From: Amycolatopsis palatopharyngis
GTDB taxonomy: Bacteria; Actinomycetota; Actinomycetes; Mycobacteriales; Pseudonocardiaceae
Direction of reading: 5' to 3'
Length of the DNA: 41,986 nucleotides
NCBI RefSeq assembly: GCF_003385185.1
Contig: NZ_PQHZ01000052.1
Span: 1-41,986 of the forward strand
The notes under the pieces are model-generated. The model was not told where the DNA came from and ran no database searches. It worked only from the letters and a program-made list of their open reading frames with translations. The position numbers and the translations under genes were made by a program. Below are positions 1 to 8,294 of the stretch, in pieces (within the stretch, counting starts at the first letter, position 1; each line of letters begins with the position of its first letter).

Positions 1-34
1 CCCCACCACACCCCCACCCCACCCGCACCGCACT

Positions 35-56
35 CGCACTTTCCCGGGAAAGCGCG
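35..56. repeat. Dispersed 22-bp palindrome, copy 1
   Basis: The left arm CGCACTTTCCC is followed by its near-exact reverse complement GGGAAAGCGCG, with one mismatch. It belongs to a group of three copies within 120 bases at the left edge of the window, and a fourth lies at 20515-20536. The function is unknown. Confidence 0.9.
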
Positions 57-67
57 GCCATGAACAA

Positions 68-89
68 CGCACTTTCCCGGGAAAGCGCG
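68..89. repeat. Dispersed 22-bp palindrome, copy 2
   Basis: The sequence is identical to copy 1 and starts 33 bases after it. The centre contains the palindrome TTCCCGGGAA. Confidence 0.9.
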
Positions 90-130
90 AGAACGAAAAT
101 CCAGGACCTGCGATGGGAGGCATCCGGACC

Positions 131-152
131 CGCACTTTCCCGGGAAAGTGCG
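131..152. repeat. Dispersed 22-bp palindrome, copy 3 (perfect)
   Basis: This copy is a perfect palindrome: CGCACTTTCCC followed by GGGAAAGTGCG. It ends 10 bases before the stop codon of the helix-turn-helix gene at 163-1092 on the minus strand, so it could also act as a hairpin in that transcript. Confidence 0.9.
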
Positions 153-162
153 AGGTCGGGGG

Positions 163-1092
163 TCAGGTCCAGCGCCAGAGAATCCCGTATTGGCCGGGGT
201 CCGGATCGAGCGTGATGAACTGGACCGTGTTGCTCGAGTCCAGTTGAAACTCGCGCTTCTTCTCGACCGGCTGACCATTTCGCGGTTGGAAGAAGGCGTG
301 GCAGCGGCTCGGCCACCGCTCAGAATCGAACGTGATCTGCAGAACGAGCTCCCGTGCCGGGCGCAGCAGCGCCAGCTGGGTGTGTTCATCGGTCTGCCCC
401 GGCGGATACTGCATCCCGAACTCCACGACAGCGACCTCCCCGGTATCGAGGGGACGGTCGAGGGTGAACTCGAGAACGCAGGTGGAACTCGGCACGTCCG
501 CGCGGAATCGGGCCGGTGCGCATCCCTGCGTGAACGTCACTCGCGGCGGCTGCGGTAACGCGGTGCACCGGGCGACGAAGATGAACGACGTAGTGGCGTC
601 GTGATCGGCCTGCAGCAGTCGCCGAACCCGCACCGAGGCCAGGTGCCCGTTGCGATCGACGCGGAAGGAGAGCTGCTGGGAGAGCTTGTGGGGACGGGCG
701 AGGTCCTCGGGAACCGCGTCCAGCTGTGCCAACGCCCTGGTGACCTCCTCCGGATTTCGCCACACCTGGTCGTGTGGCAGCACGCAGCCGAAGGGCGAAG
801 GCGCACGTCCCCTTGGCCTACGCGGGCCGATCAGGGCGGTGAGCGCGTCCTGCTCCTGGCCGAGGATCTGCTCGAGCGCGGCGACCGCGGCGAGGGATGT
901 GACGCGCTCCGGCTGGCAGTCACCGTTCTGCCAGTAACTCAGCGTGCTGACACTGACCGGTGTCCGCTGCTGGCGCAGCAGGCGATGGATCTCGCTGAGG
1001 GGCAGCCCGCTGCGCTGAATCGCCAGGCGTAGCGCGGCGCCGAACTCGCTCCTTCGTCCGGCTGATGTGGTGCTGAGGGTGGAGTCGTTCAT
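163..1092 (-). CDS. XRE-type helix-turn-helix transcriptional regulator
   Basis: This 309-residue protein has an N-terminal helix-turn-helix of the XRE type at about residues 17-85 (FGAALRLAIQRSGLPLSEI, then VSVSTLSYWQNGDCQPER). The remaining 220 residues look like a beta-rich domain with no signature I recognise. Actinomycetes often encode such proteins, with a DNA-binding head and an uncharacterised C-terminal part. The first ATG has only a weak ribosome-binding site. The gene is divergent from the secreted phosphatase at 1334, and the 241-base gap between them probably holds both promoters. Its target is unknown; autoregulation or control of the divergent gene is only a guess. Confidence 0.8.
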   Translation of the reverse strand: MNDSTLSTTSAGRRSEFGAALRLAIQRSGLPLSEIHRLLRQQRTPVSVSTLSYWQNGDCQPERVTSLAAVAALEQILGQEQDALTALIGPRRPRGRAPSPFGCVLPHDQVWRNPEEVTRALAQLDAVPEDLARPHKLSQQLSFRVDRNGHLASVRVRRLLQADHDATTSFIFVARCTALPQPPRVTFTQGCAPARFRADVPSSTCVLEFTLDRPLDTGEVAVVEFGMQYPPGQTDEHTQLALLRPARELVLQITFDSERWPSRCHAFFQPRNGQPVEKKREFQLDSSNTVQFITLDPDPGQYGILWRWT

Positions 1093-1333
1093 CGTCGATG
1101 GCCTACTTCGAACGGCAGCCGCGGCAGGTTGCCACGACTTCAGTGGCTGCGATCAGCACACACGATCGGCGGTGCGAGCACACCCCCCGATCGTCGTTCA
1201 GAGTTATTCAGTTCCCCGAATTCGCATTCCTTGACCACGCTCCGAGGGCAATTACGGTCAGCGCTGTCGCCGGCAGCAGAACGTCATATCCCTGCGAACG
1301 AACAGTGCCAACTCGGCCCAGGAGGGCAGTCTT

Positions 1334-3508
1334 GTGTTATTGAGATCGGCGTTTTCCCCTGCCGCCTCGCGAAAGTTCGGATACGCGGCGGTGGCACTGG
1401 CAGCGTTGCTGGTACCGGCTGCCGCGGTCGCCGCACCCGCCACTCAGGAACAGGCCACCGTCACCCTGCTCTCGCACGGAGCCGCGGCGGACGGGTCCGC
1501 CACGTACGCACCTGAGCTGACCGGTGCCGACAGAGCGGTCGACGGTGACGTGGACACGATGTGGATCAGCAAACCGCATACGGACAGCCAGTGGCTGGAC
1601 GTGGATCTCGGTGCCCCCGCGCTGATCGACCGGGTGCAGGTTGAGTGGGGATCCGACCACGCCACCGACTACGTCATCCAGACCTCCCCGGACGGTAAGG
1701 AATGGCGGACGGCTCACTCGGTACGCGGCAGCAACGGAAGCATCGACCACATCAGGAACCTCTCGGCGACCGGACGCTACCTGCGAATGCGCATCGACAG
1801 GGCCAGCGAGAACGGGTACTCGGTGCGGGAACTCGAGGTCTACGGCGACCTCACGGGGCCCGGAGACACCGAACCTCCGGACATCCCGGGTGGCCTCAGG
1901 GTCACCGGGACCAGCAGCGAAGAAGTGGTACTCGAATGGGCCGCGGCGGCCGACAACGCGGCTGTGGCCGGGTACGAAGTGCTGCGAAACGGTGACGTCG
2001 TGGCGACCACAGGGATCAGCACGTTCAGTGACGGCCCACTGGTCTCCTCGGTGGGCTTCGACTACCAGGTTCGGGCGGTGGATTCGGCAGGCAACCTCTC
2101 GAACCCCAGTGCCCCGGTACGGGCGGCGACCGAACCCGGGGCAGGCACCGCGGCCACGACACTGGCGGTCGGCGGCGACATCGCGGTCGACTGCACCGCG
2201 TCCGACTCGAACTGCGTGCACGCCCGCACCGCGACGATGATCGAGCAGATGAACCCCGACGGGGTGCTGACCCTGGGAGACAACCAGTACGAATCGGGCA
2301 CGCTGCGGGACTACGAGGCCTACTACGACACCACGTGGGGCCGGTTCCTGCAGAAGACTTATCCGACGCCGGGCAACCACGAGTACTACACCGACGCGGT
2401 GGGCTACAAACAGTACTACGGTTCGCGGGCCACGCCCGACGGCAAGACCTACTACAGCTTCGACCTCGGCGGCTGGCACTTCGTCGCACTCGACTCGAAC
2501 CTGGAGATCGGGCAGGGATCGGCGCAACTGGCGTGGCTGCAGGACGATCTGGCGGCCAACTCCAGCTCGTGCACCGCCGCTTTCTACCACCATCCGCGCT
2601 TCAGTTCCGGTGCGCACGGCGACAACCGCGACCTGTACGACGTGTGGCAGGTCTTCGACGAGGCCGGCGGCGACGTGACCTTCGCCGGCCACGATCACCA
2701 CTACGAGCGGTTCGCACCCGTGACCGCTGATGGACAGCAGACACCGGACGGGGTGCGCAGCGCGATCGTCGGCACCGGAGGGCGCGGGCTGTACAACATC
2801 GGCGGCCCGCACGACTTCACCGAGAAGCTGATCGGCGACCGGCACGGCGTCATGCAGCTGTCGGTCACCGAGACGACTTATCAATGGGACTTCATCGGCG
2901 TCGACGGGGATGTACTCGACAGCACACCGACCTATCAGTGCCACGGCTCGGGCGATCCTGAGCCCGGTCAGCCCACGGCCGAGTTCACCGAGCAGTGCTC
3001 CGCGGAACAGCCGGTGTGCGACTTCGACGCGAACGCGTCCACCGATCCCGACGGCCAAATCACCGATTACAGCTGGGACTTCGGGGACGGCGAGACGGCC
3101 ACCGGAGTACGCCCCTCGCACACCTACGCGCAGGCCGGTAAGTACCCGGTAACGCTGACAGTGACCGACAACGACGGCAAGACCGACGCCCACACGCGCG
3201 AGGTGACCGCGGGCGCGCCTCCAGCGGGCGAGAAGCCGACCGCGAGCTTCACTGTGGAGTGCGGTTTCGGCTCCGGCTGCACCTTCGACGGCAGCGGTTC
3301 CACGGACGACGGCGGTATCGCCGGGTACGCGTGGGACTTCGGGGACGGTGCGACGGCGTCGGGCGTGACCACGACACACACGTACACCTCCGCGGGCACC
3401 TTCACGGCCACCCTCACCGTGACCGACGACGCGGGACAGACAGGTTCGGCGACTCGTCAGCTGCAGTGCTTCGACTTCAGCGGCAGCGCGTTCTGCTTCC
3501 CGAACTGA
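1334..3508 (+). CDS. Secreted multidomain metallophosphoesterase (discoidin, FN3, calcineurin-like, two PKD)
   Basis: The GTG start follows GGAGGG at 1321-1326. The 724-residue protein begins with a signal peptide (basic start, hydrophobic core to about residue 35, AxA-like end). Domains in order: F5/8 type C (discoidin) carbohydrate-binding domain about 40-172, fibronectin type III about 180-268, calcineurin-like metallophosphatase about 275-535, and two PKD domains about 548-630 and 640-715. Metal-ligand motifs of the phosphatase family are present: GGDIAVD, LGDNQYESG, TPGNHEYY, YHHPRF and GHDHHYERF. It is therefore an exported phosphatase or phosphodiesterase with several binding modules, probably acting on surface or extracellular polymers; the substrate is not known. 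Two cysteines lie near the C-terminus. MFS and propeller genes follow closely. Confidence 0.9.
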   Translation: MLLRSAFSPAASRKFGYAAVALAALLVPAAAVAAPATQEQATVTLLSHGAAADGSATYAPELTGADRAVDGDVDTMWISKPHTDSQWLDVDLGAPALIDRVQVEWGSDHATDYVIQTSPDGKEWRTAHSVRGSNGSIDHIRNLSATGRYLRMRIDRASENGYSVRELEVYGDLTGPGDTEPPDIPGGLRVTGTSSEEVVLEWAAAADNAAVAGYEVLRNGDVVATTGISTFSDGPLVSSVGFDYQVRAVDSAGNLSNPSAPVRAATEPGAGTAATTLAVGGDIAVDCTASDSNCVHARTATMIEQMNPDGVLTLGDNQYESGTLRDYEAYYDTTWGRFLQKTYPTPGNHEYYTDAVGYKQYYGSRATPDGKTYYSFDLGGWHFVALDSNLEIGQGSAQLAWLQDDLAANSSSCTAAFYHHPRFSSGAHGDNRDLYDVWQVFDEAGGDVTFAGHDHHYERFAPVTADGQQTPDGVRSAIVGTGGRGLYNIGGPHDFTEKLIGDRHGVMQLSVTETTYQWDFIGVDGDVLDSTPTYQCHGSGDPEPGQPTAEFTEQCSAEQPVCDFDANASTDPDGQITDYSWDFGDGETATGVRPSHTYAQAGKYPVTLTVTDNDGKTDAHTREVTAGAPPAGEKPTASFTVECGFGSGCTFDGSGSTDDGGIAGYAWDFGDGATASGVTTTHTYTSAGTFTATLTVTDDAGQTGSATRQLQCFDFSGSAFCFPN

Positions 3509-3534
3509 CACGCCGACTCCACCGATAAGAGGAC

Positions 3535-4815
3535 ATGATGTACATCGCGAGTGCCAGGCACGTCGAGGGACCAGGTACCTCGGCGATTCCCAGCAGTCAG
3601 GCAGGCCGATTCGTCAGCGGCAACGTCGTCGCGCTGGGCACCGTCAGCCTGATCACCGACGTCTCCTCGGAGATGGTCACCGCGATTCTGCCGATATACC
3701 TCGTTGTCGGGCTCGGCTTCAGCCCACTGCAGTTCGGCCTCGTCAACGGCGTCTACTCAGGAGTGACAGCGCTGGTCCGCGTCTTCGGCGGACACCTGGC
3801 CGACCGGTGGCAGCGACGCAAGGCGGTCGCTGCCACCGGGTACGGATTGTCCGCGGTCGCCAAGCTCGGCCTGATCGCCGTGGGGAACTCGGTCGCTGGA
3901 ACGGCAGGAGTGCTTGCCGCCGACCGAACCGGCAAGGGACTGCGCACCGCTCCGCGCGACGCGCTGATCTCATTGAGCAGCACCCCCGCGACCGTGGCCC
4001 GGTCGTTCGCGGTGCACCGGACGATGGATACGGTCGGAGCGTTCCTCGGCCCGCTGGTCGCGTTCCTGCTGCTGTGGACGGTCGCGGGCAACTACCTGGC
4101 CACCAATCGCTACGACGTGGTGTTTTTCGCCAGCTTCTGCCTCGCCGCGCTCGGTGTCCTGGTGCTCGTCCTGTTCGTGCGGGATCCGCCGGTGCCTGCC
4201 GACCGGCGTGCCCCGGTACGGCTGCGCGCGGCGACCGGCCTGCTGAGCGACGCCCGGTACCGAGGGCTGCTCGGATGGGCCGCGCTGCTCGGACTGGTCA
4301 CCATCGGCGACGCTTTCCTCTACCTGCTGCTGCAACAGTTGCTGCAGCTACCTGCCACCTACTTCGCGCTCCTGCCCTTGGGCAGTGCCGCCGTCTTCCT
4401 GCTCATCGCGGTACCGGTGGGCAGGGTGGCCGATCGCCGGGGACGGTGGCCGGTCTTCCTCGCCGGACACGGCGCACTCCTCGGTGCCTACGTGCTGCTG
4501 TGCAGTGGCACGAGCGGACTGGCGCTGGTGGCGGGAACGTTGGTACTGCACGGAATCTTCTACGCCTGCACCGACGGAGTTCTGATGGCGGCGGCCGCGC
4601 CGCTGCTGCCGGAGCGGTTACGAGCCAGCGGGTTGGGGCTGCTACAGACCGGGCAGGCTCTCGCCACCCTGGCGTCGTCCGTGCTGTTCGGCGTCGCATG
4701 GGCGGCTCTCGGTCCCCGCACGGCGGTCGCGCTGGCTGTGGCGGCACTAACGGCTGTCCTCCTCGCCGCACTCGTCCTGCGGCCGCTGACGGACCTGACC
4801 GGGGGGCGGACGTGA
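3535..4815 (+). CDS. MFS transporter
   Basis: This 426-residue membrane protein has about 12 hydrophobic segments. The MFS motif A is visible after the second helix (GGHLADRWQRRK), as is a DRTGKGLRTAPRDALI motif typical of one actinobacterial and archaeal MFS subgroup. Two ATG codons lie in tandem at 3535 and 3538. The second has the better spacing from AAGAGGA (3527-3533), so the protein may start three bases later. It begins 26 bases after the phosphatase stop and overlaps the next gene by four bases, so the three genes probably form one transcript. The substrate cannot be read from the sequence; export of a small molecule is likely. Confidence 0.88.
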   Translation: MMYIASARHVEGPGTSAIPSSQAGRFVSGNVVALGTVSLITDVSSEMVTAILPIYLVVGLGFSPLQFGLVNGVYSGVTALVRVFGGHLADRWQRRKAVAATGYGLSAVAKLGLIAVGNSVAGTAGVLAADRTGKGLRTAPRDALISLSSTPATVARSFAVHRTMDTVGAFLGPLVAFLLLWTVAGNYLATNRYDVVFFASFCLAALGVLVLVLFVRDPPVPADRRAPVRLRAATGLLSDARYRGLLGWAALLGLVTIGDAFLYLLLQQLLQLPATYFALLPLGSAAVFLLIAVPVGRVADRRGRWPVFLAGHGALLGAYVLLCSGTSGLALVAGTLVLHGIFYACTDGVLMAAAAPLLPERLRASGLGLLQTGQALATLASSVLFGVAWAALGPRTAVALAVAALTAVLLAALVLRPLTDLTGGRT

Positions 4816-5816
4816 GTATCCGGATTCGTATCCTGCTGGCCGTTACCGGAGTGCTCGTGCTCGCCGCGGCGGCCACGGTCTACACCAGCCTGGCCCGGCA
4901 CGACGCTCGCACGGACGCGGCCGAGCACAGCATCGCGGTGACACGCGCCCCCGTCACCGTGGGGGAGGGTCTGCTGTTCTTCAGCTACAACGACCCGGGA
5001 GAGGGACAGGGAGTGGTCGCGGCCGTGCCGATGACCGAACCGTTGGCGACTCGCCGGATCAGCCAACTGCACTGCGACCGGTTCTCCGCGGCCTCGGGGA
5101 AAGCGATCTGCCTGCGCCCCAGCGCCGCACCACTGCCCGCGTCGGAGGTGCTCATCCTGAACCACGAACTCGGCGAACTCCGCAGCGTCGAGGTGCCGGG
5201 CATCCCGAGCCGGGCCCAGCTGTCCGCGAACGGCCGGATGGCGTCGTGGACGACGTTCGTCACCGGCGACTCCTACGCGCGCGGCAGCTTCTCCACCCGC
5301 AGCGGCATCCTCGACACCGAGACCGGGGAACTGATCGCGAACATCGAGGACATTCCGCTCTACCTGGACGGGGAGCGCCACCGTGCCATGGACGTCAACT
5401 ACTGGGGAATCACCTTCGCCGGTGATGACGACACCTTCTACGCGACGGTCTCCACCGGAGGTGAAACCCACCTTGTTCGCGGGCAGGTGAGTGAGTGGGA
5501 GGCACGGGCACTGCGGAGCAATGTCGAGTGCCCCTCACTGTCGGCGGACGGCACCAGGCTGGTGTTCAAGAAACGTGTGCACGCCGGCAACCGACCGTGG
5601 CGGTTGCACGTACTCGATCTTGCGACGATGACCGAACGACCACTGGCCGAGACCTCGAGCATCGATGACCAGGTCGCCTGGCTCGACGACAACACGCTCG
5701 CCTACACCAAGCCCGCGCCGAATGACTCGACGAACATCTGGTCTGTTCCTGCCGACGGCTCAGGACAGCCCCGGCTGCTGGTGCGTAGCGCATCCTCCCC
5801 GTCCACCCCGCGCTGA
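4812..5816 (+). CDS. Membrane-anchored or secreted beta-propeller (TolB/PD40-like) protein
   Basis: The GTG at 4812 overlaps the MFS stop in GTGA, so translation is probably coupled; the frame is open far upstream but that part is antisense-like noise. The 334-residue protein has an N-terminal hydrophobic segment (residues 3-22), so it is exported or anchored. The rest is beta-rich, with WD40/PD40-like repeats such as CPSLSADGTRLVFKK and VAWLDDNTLAYT. Such propellers commonly bind proteins or polymers outside the membrane. With the upstream MFS pump and secreted phosphatase it may form an extracytoplasmic unit. No catalytic residues are recognisable. Confidence 0.8.
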   Translation: MSIRIRILLAVTGVLVLAAAATVYTSLARHDARTDAAEHSIAVTRAPVTVGEGLLFFSYNDPGEGQGVVAAVPMTEPLATRRISQLHCDRFSAASGKAICLRPSAAPLPASEVLILNHELGELRSVEVPGIPSRAQLSANGRMASWTTFVTGDSYARGSFSTRSGILDTETGELIANIEDIPLYLDGERHRAMDVNYWGITFAGDDDTFYATVSTGGETHLVRGQVSEWEARALRSNVECPSLSADGTRLVFKKRVHAGNRPWRLHVLDLATMTERPLAETSSIDDQVAWLDDNTLAYTKPAPNDSTNIWSVPADGSGQPRLLVRSASSPSTPR

Positions 5817-5857
5817 CGCCGTTCGCCTCAGTGCTTGTCTGACGAGTTCTCGCCCTC

Positions 5858-7645
5858 TCAGGCGTCTTTTTGCGGGTCGCTGGCGTCGGAGGCCTCCTCC
5901 GAGGGGGCCTTCGTCTGCTGTCGTGGCCGGTTGCCGAACATGCTGGTCACATGGTTCTGGTCGCGCAGCCGCTCGACCGTCTCCGGGTAGTGCAGTTCGA
6001 ACGCCGGCCGTTCCGAACGGATTCTCGGCAGGTCAAGGAAGTTGTGCCGGGGCGGCGGACTCGAGGTGGCCCACTCCAGCGAGTTCCCGAACCCCCACGG
6101 GTCGTCCACCACCGCGGGCTCGCCGAAGCGATAACTGCGCGCGACGTTCCACAGGAACGGCAGTACCGAGAGGCCGAGAATGTAGGCGCCGATCGTCGAC
6201 ACCACGTTCAGTGTGGTGAAGCCGTCGCTGGCCAGGTAATCGGCGTAGCGGCGGGGCATTCCCTCCGCCCCCAGCCAGTGGTGCACGAGGAACGTCGTGT
6301 GGAAGCCGATGAAGGTCGTCCAGAAATGCAGTTTGGCGAGTGGCTCGTCGAGCATCCGCCCGGTCATCTTCGGGAACCAGAAGTAGACGCCGGCGAATGT
6401 GGCGAACACGATCGTGCCGAACAGGACGTAGTGGAAGTGGCCCACCACGAAATAGGTGTCGGTCACGTGGAAGTCCACCGCGGGGGCGGCCAGCAGGACC
6501 CCGGTGAGCCCACCGAACAGGAACGTCACCAGGAAGCCCATCGCCCACAACATCGGCGACTCGAAGGTCAGCTGCCCCTTCCACATGGTGCCGATCCAGT
6601 TGAAGAACTTGATGCCGGTGGGTACTGCGATGAAGAACGACAGGATCGAGAAGAACGGCAGCAGCACGGCCCCTGTCGCGAACATGTGATGCGCCCACAC
6701 GGTGGCGGACAGCCCGGTGATCGCGACGGTTGCCCAGACCAGTGCCTTGTACCCGAACAGGGGTTTTCGGCTGAACACCGGAATGATCTCGCTGATGATC
6801 CCGAAGTACGGCAACGCCACGATATAGACCTCGGGGTGGCCGAAGAACCAGAACAGGTGCTGCCACAGGATCGCGCCACCGGTGGACGGATCGAACACGT
6901 GCGCGCCGAGATGCCGATCGGCCAGCAGGCCGAACAGCGCGGCGGTGAGGATCGGGAACGCCAGCAGTACCAGGATCGCGGTGAACAGGATGTTCCAGGT
7001 GAAGATCGGCATCCGCCACATGAGCATGCCCGGCGCACGCAGGCAGAGGATCGTCGTGATCATGTTCACCGCGGCGAGAATGGTGCCGAGACCACTGACC
7101 AGCAGGCCGGTTATCCATAGATCACCGCCCACCCCCGGGGAGAAGCCTGCCCTGGACAACGGGGTGTAGGCGAACCAGCCGAAGTCGGCGGCTCCGCCCG
7201 GCGTCAGGAACCCGGCCATGAGGATCAGGCCGCCGAACAGGAAAAGCCAGTAGGAGAAGGCGTTGAGCCGGGGAAAGGCCACGTCCGGCGACCCGATGTG
7301 CAGCGGCACCAGAAAATTCGCGAACCCGAACGCGTTCGGCGTCGCGTACAGCAGCATCATCACGGTGCCGTGCATGGTGAACAGCTGGTTGTACTGCTCG
7401 TTCGACAGGAACTGCATGCCCGGTTGCGCCAGCTCACTGCGCATCAGCAAGGCCATGGCACCGCCTGCCATGAAGAACCCGAAGGAGGTGACGAGGTAGA
7501 GGAGCCCGATCTCCTTGTGGTCGGTGGTCTTCAGCAGGTTCAGCAGGCGGTTACCCCGGGCGTCCTTCTTCCGGGACCGGTGTGGGGTCGCTCCAGGTGA
7601 GGTGGGAGCGCTCCGCCCAGTCATCGAATCGACCACCGCCCGCAC
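5858..7645 (-). CDS. ctaD: Cytochrome c oxidase subunit I (aa3 type)
   Basis: This is the catalytic subunit of the terminal oxidase, which reduces oxygen and pumps protons across the membrane. It is 595 residues long with 12 hydrophobic segments. Visible signatures are the heme a ligand in TMHGTVMMLLYATP, the CuB and cross-linked Tyr region FGHPEVYIVALPYFG, the second CuB histidine pair in AHHMF, and VVGHFHYVLFG carrying heme a3 and a ligands. An acidic, charged tail of about 25 residues ends the protein, as in other actinobacteria. The GTG at 7645 follows a purine-rich stretch; an ATG at 7624 is the alternative start. Other oxidase subunits are not adjacent. It is convergent with the propeller gene. 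Confidence 0.97.
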   Translation of the reverse strand: MRAVVDSMTGRSAPTSPGATPHRSRKKDARGNRLLNLLKTTDHKEIGLLYLVTSFGFFMAGGAMALLMRSELAQPGMQFLSNEQYNQLFTMHGTVMMLLYATPNAFGFANFLVPLHIGSPDVAFPRLNAFSYWLFLFGGLILMAGFLTPGGAADFGWFAYTPLSRAGFSPGVGGDLWITGLLVSGLGTILAAVNMITTILCLRAPGMLMWRMPIFTWNILFTAILVLLAFPILTAALFGLLADRHLGAHVFDPSTGGAILWQHLFWFFGHPEVYIVALPYFGIISEIIPVFSRKPLFGYKALVWATVAITGLSATVWAHHMFATGAVLLPFFSILSFFIAVPTGIKFFNWIGTMWKGQLTFESPMLWAMGFLVTFLFGGLTGVLLAAPAVDFHVTDTYFVVGHFHYVLFGTIVFATFAGVYFWFPKMTGRMLDEPLAKLHFWTTFIGFHTTFLVHHWLGAEGMPRRYADYLASDGFTTLNVVSTIGAYILGLSVLPFLWNVARSYRFGEPAVVDDPWGFGNSLEWATSSPPPRHNFLDLPRIRSERPAFELHYPETVERLRDQNHVTSMFGNRPRQQTKAPSEEASDASDPQKDA

Positions 7646-7728
7646 CTTCCGCTCGCTCCGTATGCTCCGCTCGGCGCGGCTACCCTCTCCTGCGCTTCCC
7701 TACTCCTCCCACAGGGCGCGGGTGTCTG

Positions 7729-7751
7729 GTTTGCCGGTTCAGGACCGGGTA
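7729..7751 (+). promoter_or_regulatory. Candidate SigF/SigB-type promoter for the DUF4383 gene
   Basis: GTTT (7729-7732), a 14-base spacer, then GGGTAC (7747-7752). This matches the actinobacterial SigF/SigB pattern GTTT/GNNT-N14-16-GGGTA. It ends 46 bases before the ATG at 7798. Confidence 0.6.
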
Positions 7752-7797
7752 CCCCGAGGGCAACCGCCGTCCGACTGCGCTGTCCATGGGAGGAACA

Positions 7798-8226
7798 ATG
7801 TCTTCTCCTGCCAGGGGCCCGCTGCCACCCCGGCTGCTCGCCCTCGTGATCGGCCTCGTCTACCTGGCCCTTGGCCTGCTCGGGTTCTTCGTGGCCGAGC
7901 CGACGCATATGGGTCCCGACTCGGGCAATGCCGTCTGGATCTTCAGCACGAGCGCACTACTGAACATCGTGCACACCGTCGTCGGAGTGCTGGGGATCGT
8001 CGCGTCGACCAAAGCCGCGGGCGCCCAGTTCTACGGCTGGGGCCTGTTCGTCGCGTTCACCGGCCTGACCATCTACGGGATCTTCATGGCGGCGAGCGAC
8101 AGCCCGGGTGATCTGGTCAACATCAACTGGGCGAACAACTGGTTGCACGGCATCACCGCCCTGCTTGGGCTCGTACTCGGTTTCCTGCAGCCGAAGGGGC
8201 AGCGGGCCGCCGCCCGCGAGGCTTGA
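7798..8226 (+). CDS. DUF4383 family four-helix membrane protein
   Basis: This 142-residue protein has four hydrophobic segments (about residues 15-35, 50-75, 82-100, 115-135) and matches the DUF4383 pattern, including WANNWLHGITALLGLVLGF near the end. ATG 7798 follows a good GGGAGGA site, so longer upstream in-frame starts are rejected. Families of this kind are often found among stress-induced genes of actinobacteria, and a SigF-like promoter lies just upstream. The molecular function is unknown. Confidence 0.88.
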   Translation: MSSPARGPLPPRLLALVIGLVYLALGLLGFFVAEPTHMGPDSGNAVWIFSTSALLNIVHTVVGVLGIVASTKAAGAQFYGWGLFVAFTGLTIYGIFMAASDSPGDLVNINWANNWLHGITALLGLVLGFLQPKGQRAAAREA

Positions 8227-8233
8227 GCCACTA

Positions 8234-8247
8234 CGGTGAGTAGTAGT
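8234..8247 (+). promoter_or_regulatory. Shared upstream motif CGGTGAGTAGTAGT
   Basis: This 14-base sequence recurs with one change (CGGTGAGTAGCAGT) at 14698-14711, upstream of the gmhB operon. Here it lies 47 bases before the glycosyltransferase start at 8295. It may be a common regulatory site of the two transcription units of heptose locus 1; no regulator is known. Confidence 0.35.
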
Positions 8248-8294
8248 ACTCCGGCACGAGGTTTACCCAGCGACACAGTGGCAACTACTGCTTC

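Noticed and set aside
1..152. CRISPR array formed by the repeated palindromes at the left edge
   Set aside because: Spacing is unequal (33 and 63 bases between starts), copies are self-complementary throughout, another copy lies 20 kb away, and no cas gene is present.
1337..3511. A 724-codon open frame antisense to the secreted metallophosphatase
   Set aside because: It mirrors the true gene exactly, shows no domain or ribosome-binding site, and results from high GC content.
3807..4811. Upstream extension of the propeller gene into the MFS gene
   Set aside because: The MFS frame has clear family motifs; the GTG at 4812 with GTGA overlap and a signal-like segment is the natural start.
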